Assembly (NCBI GenBank): GCA_902547295.1
Contig: CACCNJ010000011.1
Coordinates: forward strand, 1-34,432
Origin: an uncultured SAR86 cluster bacterium
GTDB taxonomy: Bacteria > Pseudomonadota > Gammaproteobacteria > Magnimaribacterales > D2472
Direction: 5' to 3'
DNA length: 34,432 nt
The position numbers and the translations under genes are program-made. Below are positions 15,849 to 24,197 of the stretch, in pieces (the stretch's first letter is position 1; the number at the start of each line of letters is the position of its first letter). Under the pieces are notes generated by a model. The model did no database searches. It was not told where the DNA came from and worked only from the letters and a program-made list of their open reading frames with translations.

Positions 15849-17243
15849 ATGTTATCTAACAAATTTAAGATTAATTATTCTATTGGTTCTGTCGCTAACG
15901 GCGTTAAAACTGATACTTTTACTTTTTTCTTATTATTTTTTTATAGCAATATTATTGGATTGAATCCAGGTTTAGCTGGCTCTGCAATATTTATTGCTTT
16001 ATGTATTGATGCTATTAGTGATCCTCTAATGGGAACGATATCAGACAGAACAAATTCATCATTAGGACGAAGACATCCATACATGTTCATTTCATTTATA
16101 CCTATGTCTTTAGGATATATTTTTTTATTTGCCCCAAGACAAGGATGGGATATGTCACAAACTGACCTTTTCCTTTGGATGACAGTATTTACTGTATTAA
16201 CAAGACTTGGAATGACTTTATTTGATATACCTCATCGTGCATTTGGAGGAGAAGTTACAAAAGACTATCAAGAACGAACTATCTTAATGTCTTGGAGAGA
16301 AGCGTTTGGTTGGATTGCCGGTTTAAGTAATGCTTTTTTAGGATATGGCATCTTTTTTGCTTCAACTCCCGAATATCCTCAAGGACAGTTAAATCCTGAT
16401 GCTTGGTTTCCATTTGCATTAACTGGCGCAATTGTGATGATCATAAGTGTTCTTTACTCATCATATAGTACTAAAGATAAAATAAAGTCTTTATCGAAAT
16501 GGACAGGAAATATTACGTTAACTGATATTTTTAAGGAATTAAGAATAGCTATTGGAAATAAATCTTTTTTAATATTTTTCTTTGGTAATTTGTTTTTATC
16601 TTTATCTTGGGGTTTAGCAAATACTTTAACTCTTTTTGTGAATACATATTTTTGGGAATTTGAAGCCACTCAAATCAAGTATTTTTTACCTATCTACCTT
16701 ATGGGAACTTTATTAGCTCTATATTTAACTCCAAAGTTAGTTAATTTATTTGATAAGAGAACTATTGTTATGATTTCAATATCTGTTGTTGGAATTATTG
16801 CACCTGCAGCATTTATTTTTTATAACCTTGGTTTAACACCTGCAAATGGTTCTTATGAATTAGTTATGTTCATAAGTTCATTTTTAATAATTCTTATCAC
16901 CTTTAATATTATCGGAAATATGGTTCGTGACTCCATGGTTGGAGATATAGCTGATGAGGTGGAATTGGACAGTGGAAAAAGACAAGAAGGTATCTTATTT
17001 GCAACCGTTGGGTTTATGCAAAAACTAAATACTGGCTTAGGATCATTTTTTGCAGGTCAGGTTTTAAATTTCATTAATTTTGATAGATCAAATCACACCG
17101 CTGAACAGGCTTATACTCTTGCATTTGTTCAAGGACCTGTAACGACATTACTAATGATAGTGCCATTAATTATATTTAGTTTTTATTCGTTATCTGCTTT
17201 ACGGCACAGGGAAATTATTGAATCTCTTAAATCAAGAAATTAA
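15849..17243 (+). CDS. GPH-type (MelB-like) cation-coupled sugar symporter
   Basis: This 464-residue MFS_2 protein has about twelve helices. LCIDAISDPLMGTISDRT at 51-68 places D54 and D58 where MelB has its Na+-binding D55 and D59; SSLGRRHPYMF follows in loop 2-3. The C-terminal half has GDIADEVELDSGKRQEG, typical of glycoside-pentoside-hexuronide symporters. It would carry a glycoside, pentose or hexuronide across the inner membrane with Na+ or H+. It ends the run starting at tRNA-Ser, and its 3' end overlaps the convergent DUF349 gene by 12 nt. Confidence 0.88.
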   Translation: MLSNKFKINYSIGSVANGVKTDTFTFFLLFFYSNIIGLNPGLAGSAIFIALCIDAISDPLMGTISDRTNSSLGRRHPYMFISFIPMSLGYIFLFAPRQGWDMSQTDLFLWMTVFTVLTRLGMTLFDIPHRAFGGEVTKDYQERTILMSWREAFGWIAGLSNAFLGYGIFFASTPEYPQGQLNPDAWFPFALTGAIVMIISVLYSSYSTKDKIKSLSKWTGNITLTDIFKELRIAIGNKSFLIFFFGNLFLSLSWGLANTLTLFVNTYFWEFEATQIKYFLPIYLMGTLLALYLTPKLVNLFDKRTIVMISISVVGIIAPAAFIFYNLGLTPANGSYELVMFISSFLIILITFNIIGNMVRDSMVGDIADEVELDSGKRQEGILFATVGFMQKLNTGLGSFFAGQVLNFINFDRSNHTAEQAYTLAFVQGPVTTLLMIVPLIIFSFYSLSALRHREIIESLKSRN

Positions 17244-18659
17244 TTTATCAACACATTTTATAATTCTTTTCCAAATATTTGCGTGAATGGTTTTTGAATC
17301 ATTTTTTGAAAAATTATTAATAAAATGATTTATCAATGAATCCATATCATCTGTATTTAAAGCATTATTTTTATTAAATTTATTACTTAACATCTCTAAC
17401 TGAATATTATTTCTGATAGATTGATTTTTTTTCAAAGAGTCAATTCCTGCTAAAATTTCTAGTTTTACACATGCATAATTTAATTCATCTATATTAGATT
17501 CATCATTTTCAAGTGATTTTTGTATAGTATTTGTAAAATTAGATGGCGCTTTATTAATTTCAATTTTTCCCAAGAGAACGTCATATATATTAGCGTAGGC
17601 AACAGACCTTTCTTGCTTTTTGGCGATATTAATATCATTAATTTTTGATATGATATCTTTATTAATATTTTTAAATTCTTTAGTATTTGTTGCGTCAGAG
17701 ATTTCATTTAAAGCTGATTTGACTTCAGAGATAGAAATCTCATCGTTGTTTAATTTTTTATTTAAATCATCTATCTTTTTTATTTCATCTGTTAATTTTT
17801 GTTTTCTCTCAACAAAGAACCTATCAGCATTTTTATTGAATTCATCCCACATTTTTTTTTCATTTTTCTTTCCAGCAGGACCTATATTTGACCACTCATC
17901 TTTTAGTTTAATAAATTCACTAATATTTTTTTCATTATCATCATTTGTAATTTCAGCAACTTTTTTTATAAGTAATGTCTTTTTTTCTTTATTTTCATCT
18001 TCTTGTCGTTTTATTTCATCATTTATTGGTTTTCTAGCTTCAAAATATAGTTTTTTAAGTTTATCTAAGTCTTCATCTAAAACTGGAGCATATTTTTGCC
18101 ACTCTTTAAATGTTTTTTGAAGAAATATAATTAAATTTTTAGAATTAGGCCATTTGTTTGAATTATTATTAACAAACTTATTAATATCGTTAATAATCTC
18201 ATTTCTTTTTGAAGCATTTTTAACTTTTATTTGTTTTATTTCATCAAAATATTCTTTACAAGGTTCCCATGCTTTTTTTGTAAGATCGTTAAAGTTTATC
18301 CATTGTGATTTTGAGGCAGGCTTGCTTGATAGGTCCAATAATTGCCATTGAGTATGTATTTCATGAATTTTGTGGGCATGTTTTCTTGGATTATTTTTAG
18401 GATTTTTAATCAAATCATTCAACTTATTGATGAGATCATTTCTTTTAGGATTTGTTGCAAAAGATGATATTTCATCAAAATATCTTGATTTGCTAATAGC
18501 AGCATTAATTTTATGTCTTAATTTGTTAGGTATTTTATCTAAGGCTTTAGATTCTTTAAGAACATTTCTTAGCCTCTTTTGAGCATTCTTAATTGAGCCG
18601 TCAGAAAATAATCTTTCAGCTGCTTCTAATTCTTTAAATAAATGTTGATTAGTTTCCAC
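17232..18659 (-). CDS. DUF349 repeat protein
   Basis: The 475-residue cytoplasmic protein is lysine- and asparagine-rich and largely helical. It is built of repeats of roughly 65-75 residues with a conserved tryptophan near the middle, such as IHTQWQLLDLSSKPASKSQW and LKDEWSNIGPAGKKNEKKMW. That is the DUF349 pattern. The family's biochemical role is not settled. It is shorter than the DUF349 proteins of roughly 900 residues that I associate with Pseudomonas. The start is GTG (minus strand of 18657-18659). It diverges from trpS across 33 bp. Confidence 0.8.
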   Translation of the reverse strand: METNQHLFKELEAAERLFSDGSIKNAQKRLRNVLKESKALDKIPNKLRHKINAAISKSRYFDEISSFATNPKRNDLINKLNDLIKNPKNNPRKHAHKIHEIHTQWQLLDLSSKPASKSQWINFNDLTKKAWEPCKEYFDEIKQIKVKNASKRNEIINDINKFVNNNSNKWPNSKNLIIFLQKTFKEWQKYAPVLDEDLDKLKKLYFEARKPINDEIKRQEDENKEKKTLLIKKVAEITNDDNEKNISEFIKLKDEWSNIGPAGKKNEKKMWDEFNKNADRFFVERKQKLTDEIKKIDDLNKKLNNDEISISEVKSALNEISDATNTKEFKNINKDIISKINDINIAKKQERSVAYANIYDVLLGKIEINKAPSNFTNTIQKSLENDESNIDELNYACVKLEILAGIDSLKKNQSIRNNIQLEMLSNKFNKNNALNTDDMDSLINHFINNFSKNDSKTIHANIWKRIIKCVDKLIS

Positions 18660-18665
18660 AATATT

Positions 18666-18671
18666 TATATA
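18666..18671 (-). promoter_or_regulatory. Candidate -10 box for the DUF349 gene
   Basis: On the minus strand TATATA ends 6 nt before the GTG start; an overlapping TATAAA would end 4 nt before it. No ribosome binding site is present in the gap. Confidence 0.28.
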
Positions 18672-18678
18672 TGATGTT

Positions 18679-18684
18679 TATAAT
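18679..18684 (+). promoter_or_regulatory. Candidate -10 box for the trpS operon
   Basis: A perfect TATAAT ends 8 nt before the trpS ATG at 18693 and no Shine-Dalgarno sequence intervenes. It would drive the 15-gene run to 32838. A -35 would fall at the 5' end of the divergent DUF349 gene. Confidence 0.4.
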
Positions 18685-18692
18685 TATACTAA

Positions 18693-19685
18693 ATGAAAAA
18701 ACGAATTCTAACAGGAATTACAACAACTGGCACACCACATATTGGAAATTATATCGGTGCTATTCGTCCTGCAATTGAGATGACAAAAGATTCTGATGAA
18801 TCTTTCTTTTTCTTAGCAGACTATCATTCAATTATTAAAAATCAGGACTCAGATTCTATAAAAAATTCTGTAAAGAATGTTGCATTAGCATGGTTATCTT
18901 CTGGATTAGACCCAAACAAATCCTATTTTTATAAACAGTCTGATGTTCCAGAAATAATTGAGTTGTGCTGGATTCTAAACTGCGTAACTGCAAAAGGGTT
19001 GATGAATAGGGCTCATGCCTACAAAGCAGCAACGTCAATAAATGAAAATGATCCTGATAAAGGAATTACAATGGGATTATTCTCATATCCTGTACTAATG
19101 GCTGCAGATATTCTTATGTTTGATTCAACACATGTTCCAGTTGGATCGGATCAAGTTCAACATCTAGAAATGACAAGAGATATTGCTGCTAGATTTAACC
19201 ACCTATATAAACCAATTTTAACTCTACCAGATCCTATTATTCAGGATAAAGAAAATGTAGTTCCTGGATTAGATGGACGAAAAATGAGCAAATCTTATGG
19301 AAATGTTATACCTCTTTTGGAAAGTGAAAAGATATTGAAGAAATCAGTTATGAAAATTGTTACAAATTCTTTGGAGCCAGGAGAGCCAAAGGATTCATCA
19401 GATTGTACTATTTTTAGCTTGTTTAAAAATTTTGTTGATGATTCAGAAATGAAATCAATACAAAAAGCGTATGATGAGGGCATAGCTTGGGGTGAGGCCA
19501 AAGAAATGCTATTTAATTCAATCAATGACGAACTTGAACCTATACGATTAAAATTTGAAGAACTCAAAGAGGACAATGATTATATTAATGATTTATTGAG
19601 TGACGGTGCTAAAAAAGCAAGAGACATTGCAAAAGACAAAATTTTTCAAATCAAAGAAGCTATTGGCATAACTAAAATATCTTAA
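18693..19685 (+). CDS. trpS: Tryptophan--tRNA ligase
   Basis: The 330-residue class I aminoacyl-tRNA synthetase has its HIGH-type motif as TGTPHIGNY (12-20) and its KMSKS loop at 197-201, followed by YGN. GSDQVQHLEMTRDIAARFN is the conserved tryptophan/ATP-site helix, and MNRAHAYKAA is family-specific. Length is normal for bacterial TrpS. It charges tRNA-Trp in the cytoplasm. Its stop TAA shares one base with the ATG of the next gene (TAATG at 19683-19687), so translation is coupled. Confidence 0.96.
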   Translation: MKKRILTGITTTGTPHIGNYIGAIRPAIEMTKDSDESFFFLADYHSIIKNQDSDSIKNSVKNVALAWLSSGLDPNKSYFYKQSDVPEIIELCWILNCVTAKGLMNRAHAYKAATSINENDPDKGITMGLFSYPVLMAADILMFDSTHVPVGSDQVQHLEMTRDIAARFNHLYKPILTLPDPIIQDKENVVPGLDGRKMSKSYGNVIPLLESEKILKKSVMKIVTNSLEPGEPKDSSDCTIFSLFKNFVDDSEMKSIQKAYDEGIAWGEAKEMLFNSINDELEPIRLKFEELKEDNDYINDLLSDGAKKARDIAKDKIFQIKEAIGITKIS

Positions 19686-20878
19686 TGTCGCTATCAGGTT
19701 CCTCATGGTTAAAATTTGGACTATTTACAGTCGGGCTTGGTCAATCCTTTGTTTTTGTTTTAGTCCCTCCTTTGGCAAGAGATTTAGGTTTAACAGAAAT
19801 TCAGACTTCATCAATTTTTGCTATCTCTGCAGTGGCGTGGGCATTAACTAGTGCTTTTTGGGGTAGAGCAAGTGACAAATATGGAAGAAGAAATATAGCA
19901 ATTCTTGGATTGCTTGGATATGGGATTTCATTAATTGCATTAATAACTCCATTATTTTTAGCCGAACGAAATTTACTTAATTTAAGTTTCTTATTTCCTG
20001 CATTAGTCTTGGGGAGATTAATTAATGGATTAGTTGGGTCTGCAACAAGACCAGCATCATTTGCATATGTTGCTGATACAACTTCAAAAGAAAAAAGAAC
20101 GGTTAAGTTTGCACGACTAGAATCAAGCTTTCTTCTAGGAACGGTTGCTGGACCTTTGATAGGTGGATTTTTATTTTTAATAACAAATGAAACACCTTTT
20201 TATGTATTTTCTTTATGTGCTTTGATAGCGGCAATTGGAATATATAAAAATCTAGATTCATCAAAAAGCACTGATATTAAATCTGAAATATCATCAAAGA
20301 TAAAATGGAATTCAAAATCCATTCTTCCATTTTTATTTTTTGCAGCTGTATTAAGTTTATGCCAATCATCATTACTTCAATCAATTGGTTTTTATATCAC
20401 TGATTTTTTTGGTGACTTAGAAAACTTACCAACCCTAATAAGCATGACTTTTGGATTATTATCAATGTCAACCATTTTTAGCCAATATATATTTACAGAT
20501 GCATTTCCATTGAAGAACTATTATCTTTTATTAATTGGCACTATATTGCTGGTATTTTCTTACTTTACAATGGCCTTTTTTCCAACAATATCAATATATT
20601 ATTTATCTGTAATTGTTTTAGGTGTTGGATTTGGTATGACTAGACCTGCATTATCTTCATCTCTTTCATTAGCGCAAACACCTGAAAATCAAGGATCTGC
20701 TGCAGGTTATTTAGGTTCTGTTATTCCTATTGGTCATATGACAACTCCTTTCATTGCTATGCCAATATATGCAATTAATCCATCTTACTTGTATTATTTC
20801 AGTTCATTCTTATGTATAGGATTAATACTATTTATAATATCTAATCCAACGATAAAAAAAACTAAAGATTATGAGTAA
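19685..20878 (+). CDS. MFS drug/metabolite exporter (DHA1-type)
   Basis: The 397-residue protein has twelve predicted helices and the MFS loop 2-3 signature GRASDKYGRRN at 60-70. A second conserved stretch, GLVGSATRPASFAYVAD, lies near helix 4, and ALVLGRLINGLVG precedes it. Shape and motifs match the TetA/DHA1 proton antiporters that export drugs or metabolites. The substrate is unknown. It overlaps trpS by 1 nt and hemH by 8 nt, so it is embedded in the operon rather than independently regulated. Confidence 0.85.
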   Translation: MSLSGSSWLKFGLFTVGLGQSFVFVLVPPLARDLGLTEIQTSSIFAISAVAWALTSAFWGRASDKYGRRNIAILGLLGYGISLIALITPLFLAERNLLNLSFLFPALVLGRLINGLVGSATRPASFAYVADTTSKEKRTVKFARLESSFLLGTVAGPLIGGFLFLITNETPFYVFSLCALIAAIGIYKNLDSSKSTDIKSEISSKIKWNSKSILPFLFFAAVLSLCQSSLLQSIGFYITDFFGDLENLPTLISMTFGLLSMSTIFSQYIFTDAFPLKNYYLLLIGTILLVFSYFTMAFFPTISIYYLSVIVLGVGFGMTRPALSSSLSLAQTPENQGSAAGYLGSVIPIGHMTTPFIAMPIYAINPSYLYYFSSFLCIGLILFIISNPTIKKTKDYE

Positions 20879-21869
20879 ATCATTATTATTAATAAATTTA
20901 GGAACACCTGATAAACCTACTTATTTTAGTGTTTTTAAATACCTTAGACAGTTTTTGATGGATGGAAGGGTTATAAATATCAATCCTATATTAAGATACA
21001 TTTTGGTTAATTTTATAATCTGTCCAACTCGTTCATTCTCATCTGCAAAGATTTACAAAGAGGTATGGGATTCAAAAACAGGCTCACCATTACTTCACAA
21101 CACAAAAGAACTTACAAAAAAAATTAAATCTAGGTTGCCTGAGTATGATGTACATTTTGCTATGCGATATCAAAATCCATCTATTGAAAAAGTAATAGAT
21201 GATATTTTGAAAAAAAATCCTGACGAACTAATAATTCTTCCGCTTTTTCCTCATTATGCTGCTGCTACAACTGGATCAGTGTATGAAGAAGTTTCGAGAA
21301 TACTATCTAAGCGCTGGGTTGTACCCAAAATAAAATTTATAAATCAATTTTATGATAATGATAAATTTATTGATGCATGGATTGATAAGGCATCAAAGTT
21401 TCAAATAGATACCTATGACAAGATTATATTTAGTTACCACGGAATCCCAAATAGTCATGTAGACAATGTATATCCAGATTCTATGTGTGCAGATCATAAT
21501 TGTGAGATGGAAGTCACTCAAGATAATAAGTTTTGTTACAAAGCTACAACATATGAAACAACTAAGATCTTAGCTAAAAAGTTAAATATACCTGAGGATA
21601 AATATATAGTTACCTATCAATCTCGTTTAACAAATAAATGGCTAAGTCCATTTACTGATGAGGTATTAGAGTCACTCCCAAAAGATGATAAAAAAAATGT
21701 TTTAGTATTTTCACCTGCCTTTACAGCTGATTGTCTTGAAACAATCATTGAGATCGGTGATGAATATAAAGAATTATTTGAAGAATCTGGTGGAGAAAAT
21801 TTAGATTATGTTGAGTCACTAAATTACTCAGATTTATGGGCAGATGCTATCATTAATATTATTAAATAG
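20871..21869 (+). CDS. hemH: Ferrochelatase
   Basis: The 332-residue protein inserts Fe2+ into protoporphyrin IX, the last step of heme synthesis. LLLINLGTPDKP opens the protein, and LFPHYAAATTGSVYEE is the conserved core. H190 in FSYHGIP and E290 in DCLETIIEI are the catalytic pair (H194 and E-type residues in E. coli). Three cysteines, C206, C211 and C222, cluster between the two, ending in FCYKATTYETT. Internal cysteine clusters of this sort hold a [2Fe-2S] centre in some bacterial ferrochelatases, but I do not see an unambiguous set of four ligands. It overlaps the MFS gene by 8 nt (ATGAGTAA). Confidence 0.95.
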   Translation: MSKSLLLINLGTPDKPTYFSVFKYLRQFLMDGRVININPILRYILVNFIICPTRSFSSAKIYKEVWDSKTGSPLLHNTKELTKKIKSRLPEYDVHFAMRYQNPSIEKVIDDILKKNPDELIILPLFPHYAAATTGSVYEEVSRILSKRWVVPKIKFINQFYDNDKFIDAWIDKASKFQIDTYDKIIFSYHGIPNSHVDNVYPDSMCADHNCEMEVTQDNKFCYKATTYETTKILAKKLNIPEDKYIVTYQSRLTNKWLSPFTDEVLESLPKDDKKNVLVFSPAFTADCLETIIEIGDEYKELFEESGGENLDYVESLNYSDLWADAIINIIK

Positions 21870-21880
21870 GGAATTTATTG

Positions 21881-22753
21881 ATGTTTAAAAAAGATTTATT
21901 ACAAAACAAAAGAATTTTGATTACTGGTGGTGGAACTGGCCTTGGGAAGGAAATGGCTAGCCATTTTGCTGAACATGGCGCTGATTTATATATATGTGGA
22001 AGAAGAGAAAATGTTTTAAAAGAAACAGCTGATGAAATTACTAAGAAATATGGAGTAAAAGTTAACTATCAGACTCTTGATATAAGGGCCTCGAAAGATG
22101 TAGATGATTATGTTCAATCAATTTTTGATGACGGTCCTCTTGATGGTTTAGTAAATAATGCTGCTGGAAATTTTATTTCACCTACTAAAGATTTATCTCA
22201 TAAAGGATTTGATGCAATAGCAAATATTGTATTTCATGGCACTTTTTACATGACGCATTCAGTCGGTAGACGATGGATTGAATCATCATCAAAAGGGTCA
22301 ATTATTAATATTTTAACAACATGGGTTTGGACAGGTTCTCCATATGTTGTTCCATCAGCAATGTCAAAATCTGGTATAAATGCTATGACAAAATCTTTAG
22401 CAGCAGAGTGGGGCAAATATGGTATTAAAGTAAATGGAATTGCTCCTGGTCCATTTCCAACAAAAGGTGCTTGGGAGAGGCTTAATCCAGGTGATAATAA
22501 TGATGATGGGATGATGAGCACTGTTCCGCTTGGACGGGTTGGCGATATGATTGAATTACAAAACTTAGCTACTTTCCTTATGGCAGATGGATGTGATTAT
22601 TTAACGGGTCAGACAATTGGTATAGATGGCGCACAATATCTAACTGGCGGTGGAACTTTCTCTCAATTAGATAAATTATCTGACGATGATTGGGAAAATA
22701 TGAGAAAATTGATAAGAGAAGCAAATAATAAGGATAAGGCAGATAGAGCCTAA
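21881..22753 (+). CDS. SDR oxidoreductase, 2,4-dienoyl-CoA reductase-like
   Basis: A Rossmann fold opens with ILITGGGTGLGKEMA, followed by NNAAGNF. PSAMSKSGINAMTKSLAAEWGKYGIKVN and IAPGPFPTKGAWERL are specific to the DECR1/FadH-type SDR branch, which reduces 2,4-dienoyl-CoA with NADPH during unsaturated fatty acid oxidation. In DECR1 the catalytic tyrosine lies in TIYAETG; here the same block is TTWVWTG (TGG codon), so tyrosine is replaced by tryptophan. The lysine of AMSKSG is kept. I chose ATG at 21881; a TTG at 21878 is possible. AGGG at 21868-21871 is the likely ribosome site. An aldehyde dehydrogenase gene follows after 13 nt. Confidence 0.85.
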   Translation: MFKKDLLQNKRILITGGGTGLGKEMASHFAEHGADLYICGRRENVLKETADEITKKYGVKVNYQTLDIRASKDVDDYVQSIFDDGPLDGLVNNAAGNFISPTKDLSHKGFDAIANIVFHGTFYMTHSVGRRWIESSSKGSIINILTTWVWTGSPYVVPSAMSKSGINAMTKSLAAEWGKYGIKVNGIAPGPFPTKGAWERLNPGDNNDDGMMSTVPLGRVGDMIELQNLATFLMADGCDYLTGQTIGIDGAQYLTGGGTFSQLDKLSDDDWENMRKLIREANNKDKADRA

Positions 22754-22766
22754 TAGGAGTTTAATT

Positions 22767-24194
22767 ATGAGTAGTTTTGAAGAAATGAACAAAGTTCTTA
22801 GTGAACAAAAAGATTTTTTTATTAAAAACGGATCACCATCTGTTAAATTGCGTATAGATAGATTGCAGAGATTAAAGTCCTTAATAATGGATAATAGATA
22901 TGATTTTGTAGATGCTTTAAATACTGATTTTGGAAATAGATCTAATAATGCTTCAATGTTATCAGATGTATACGGAATAATGCCTGCAATAAATTTAGCA
23001 ATCAAAAATGTAAAAAAATGGAGTAAACCAGAAAAAAAATCATCGAATTTTCCCTTTGGTTTGCTGGGAGCCAAATCATACGTAAAATACGAGCCACTTG
23101 GGACTGTTGGTATGATTTCACCATGGAACTTTCCTGTAAATTTAACATTTGTACCACTGGTATCGATTTTCGCTGCGGGTAATCAGGTAATGCATAAACC
23201 TAGCGAACATACGCCAGTTACATCAGCTCTTTTGAAAGATCTATGTGATAAAACATATGATCAAAATGAATTTGCAACTTTCTTAGGGGGACCTGATGTA
23301 GGTGAGGCTTTTACAAAATTAAATTTTAATCATCTTCTCTATACAGGTGGAGGTGAAGTAGCAAAACATGTTATGAACGCAGCATCTCAAAACTTGGTTC
23401 CTTGTACTCTTGAACTTGGCGGTAAGTCTCCAGTTGTTATTGGCAAATCAGCAGATTTAAAAACCTCCGCAAAAAGAATTATGTTTGGTAAAACAATGAA
23501 TGCTGGACAAATTTGTTTAGCGCCTGATTATGTTATTGTTCATAAAGATAAAAAGGATGACTTTATAAAAGAAACAAAAGATGCAGTTACAGAGTATTTT
23601 CCTGACATCAAGAACAACGAAGATTACACATCAATAATTAATCAAAAGCACTACGATAGACTTAAAGATTTGTTGGATGATGCAGTTGCAAAGGGAGCTA
23701 ATGTCGATGAAATAAATCCAGCAAATGAAGATTTTTCTCAGCAAGAGTTTTATAAAATACCGCCTACAATTGTCACTAATACATCGGATGATATGAAAAT
23801 AATGCAAGAAGAAATTTTTGGACCTATATTACCTGTAGTCGAATATGAAGAGATTGATGAAGCAACAAAATTAATAAATTCCAAAGATAGACCTCTTGGT
23901 CTCTACTACTTTGGAACAGATAAAAAAGAGGAAGATAATATCTTAAATAATACATCCTCTGGTGGTGTAACAGTTAATAACGTTATTAGTCATCTTCAGC
24001 AAAATGATCTATCTTTCGGTGGTGTGGGACCATCTGGAATGGGAAGATATAAATCATTTGATGGTTTTAAGAATTTCTCAAATCCACGTGCATATTTTAA
24101 GGACGTAAGCTTTAAATTAGATAAATTTTTTGACGCAGTAAGACCACCATATAAAGGAAATATTGAGAAAGTTTTACAACAACTGATGAAATAA
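22767..24194 (+). CDS. Aldehyde dehydrogenase, coniferyl-aldehyde type
   Basis: The 475-residue NAD(P)-dependent enzyme has PWNFP (N121), K144 in HKPSEHTP, E216 in LELGGKSP and the nucleophile C250 in NAGQICLAPDY. The rather short length and the C-terminal FDGFKNFSNPRAYF, with a long amphipathic tail, resemble the CalB (coniferyl aldehyde dehydrogenase) branch. By analogy these oxidise medium-chain or aromatic aldehydes; the true substrate is unknown. AGGAG lies 9 nt before the ATG. The neighbouring SDR suggests fatty aldehyde or acyl chain breakdown, which is inference. Confidence 0.9.
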   Translation: MSSFEEMNKVLSEQKDFFIKNGSPSVKLRIDRLQRLKSLIMDNRYDFVDALNTDFGNRSNNASMLSDVYGIMPAINLAIKNVKKWSKPEKKSSNFPFGLLGAKSYVKYEPLGTVGMISPWNFPVNLTFVPLVSIFAAGNQVMHKPSEHTPVTSALLKDLCDKTYDQNEFATFLGGPDVGEAFTKLNFNHLLYTGGGEVAKHVMNAASQNLVPCTLELGGKSPVVIGKSADLKTSAKRIMFGKTMNAGQICLAPDYVIVHKDKKDDFIKETKDAVTEYFPDIKNNEDYTSIINQKHYDRLKDLLDDAVAKGANVDEINPANEDFSQQEFYKIPPTIVTNTSDDMKIMQEEIFGPILPVVEYEEIDEATKLINSKDRPLGLYYFGTDKKEEDNILNNTSSGGVTVNNVISHLQQNDLSFGGVGPSGMGRYKSFDGFKNFSNPRAYFKDVSFKLDKFFDAVRPPYKGNIEKVLQQLMK

Positions 24195-24197
24195 GTT

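Noticed and set aside
17620-18120. A 166-codon open frame antisense to the DUF349 gene
   Set aside because: It is rich in Ser, Phe, Leu and Ile, as expected for the complement of lysine-rich coding sequence, and has no motif; the DUF349 frame explains the region.
22676-23074. A 132-codon antisense frame across the SDR/aldehyde dehydrogenase junction
   Set aside because: It spans the starts and ends of two well-supported genes and shows no recognisable domain.
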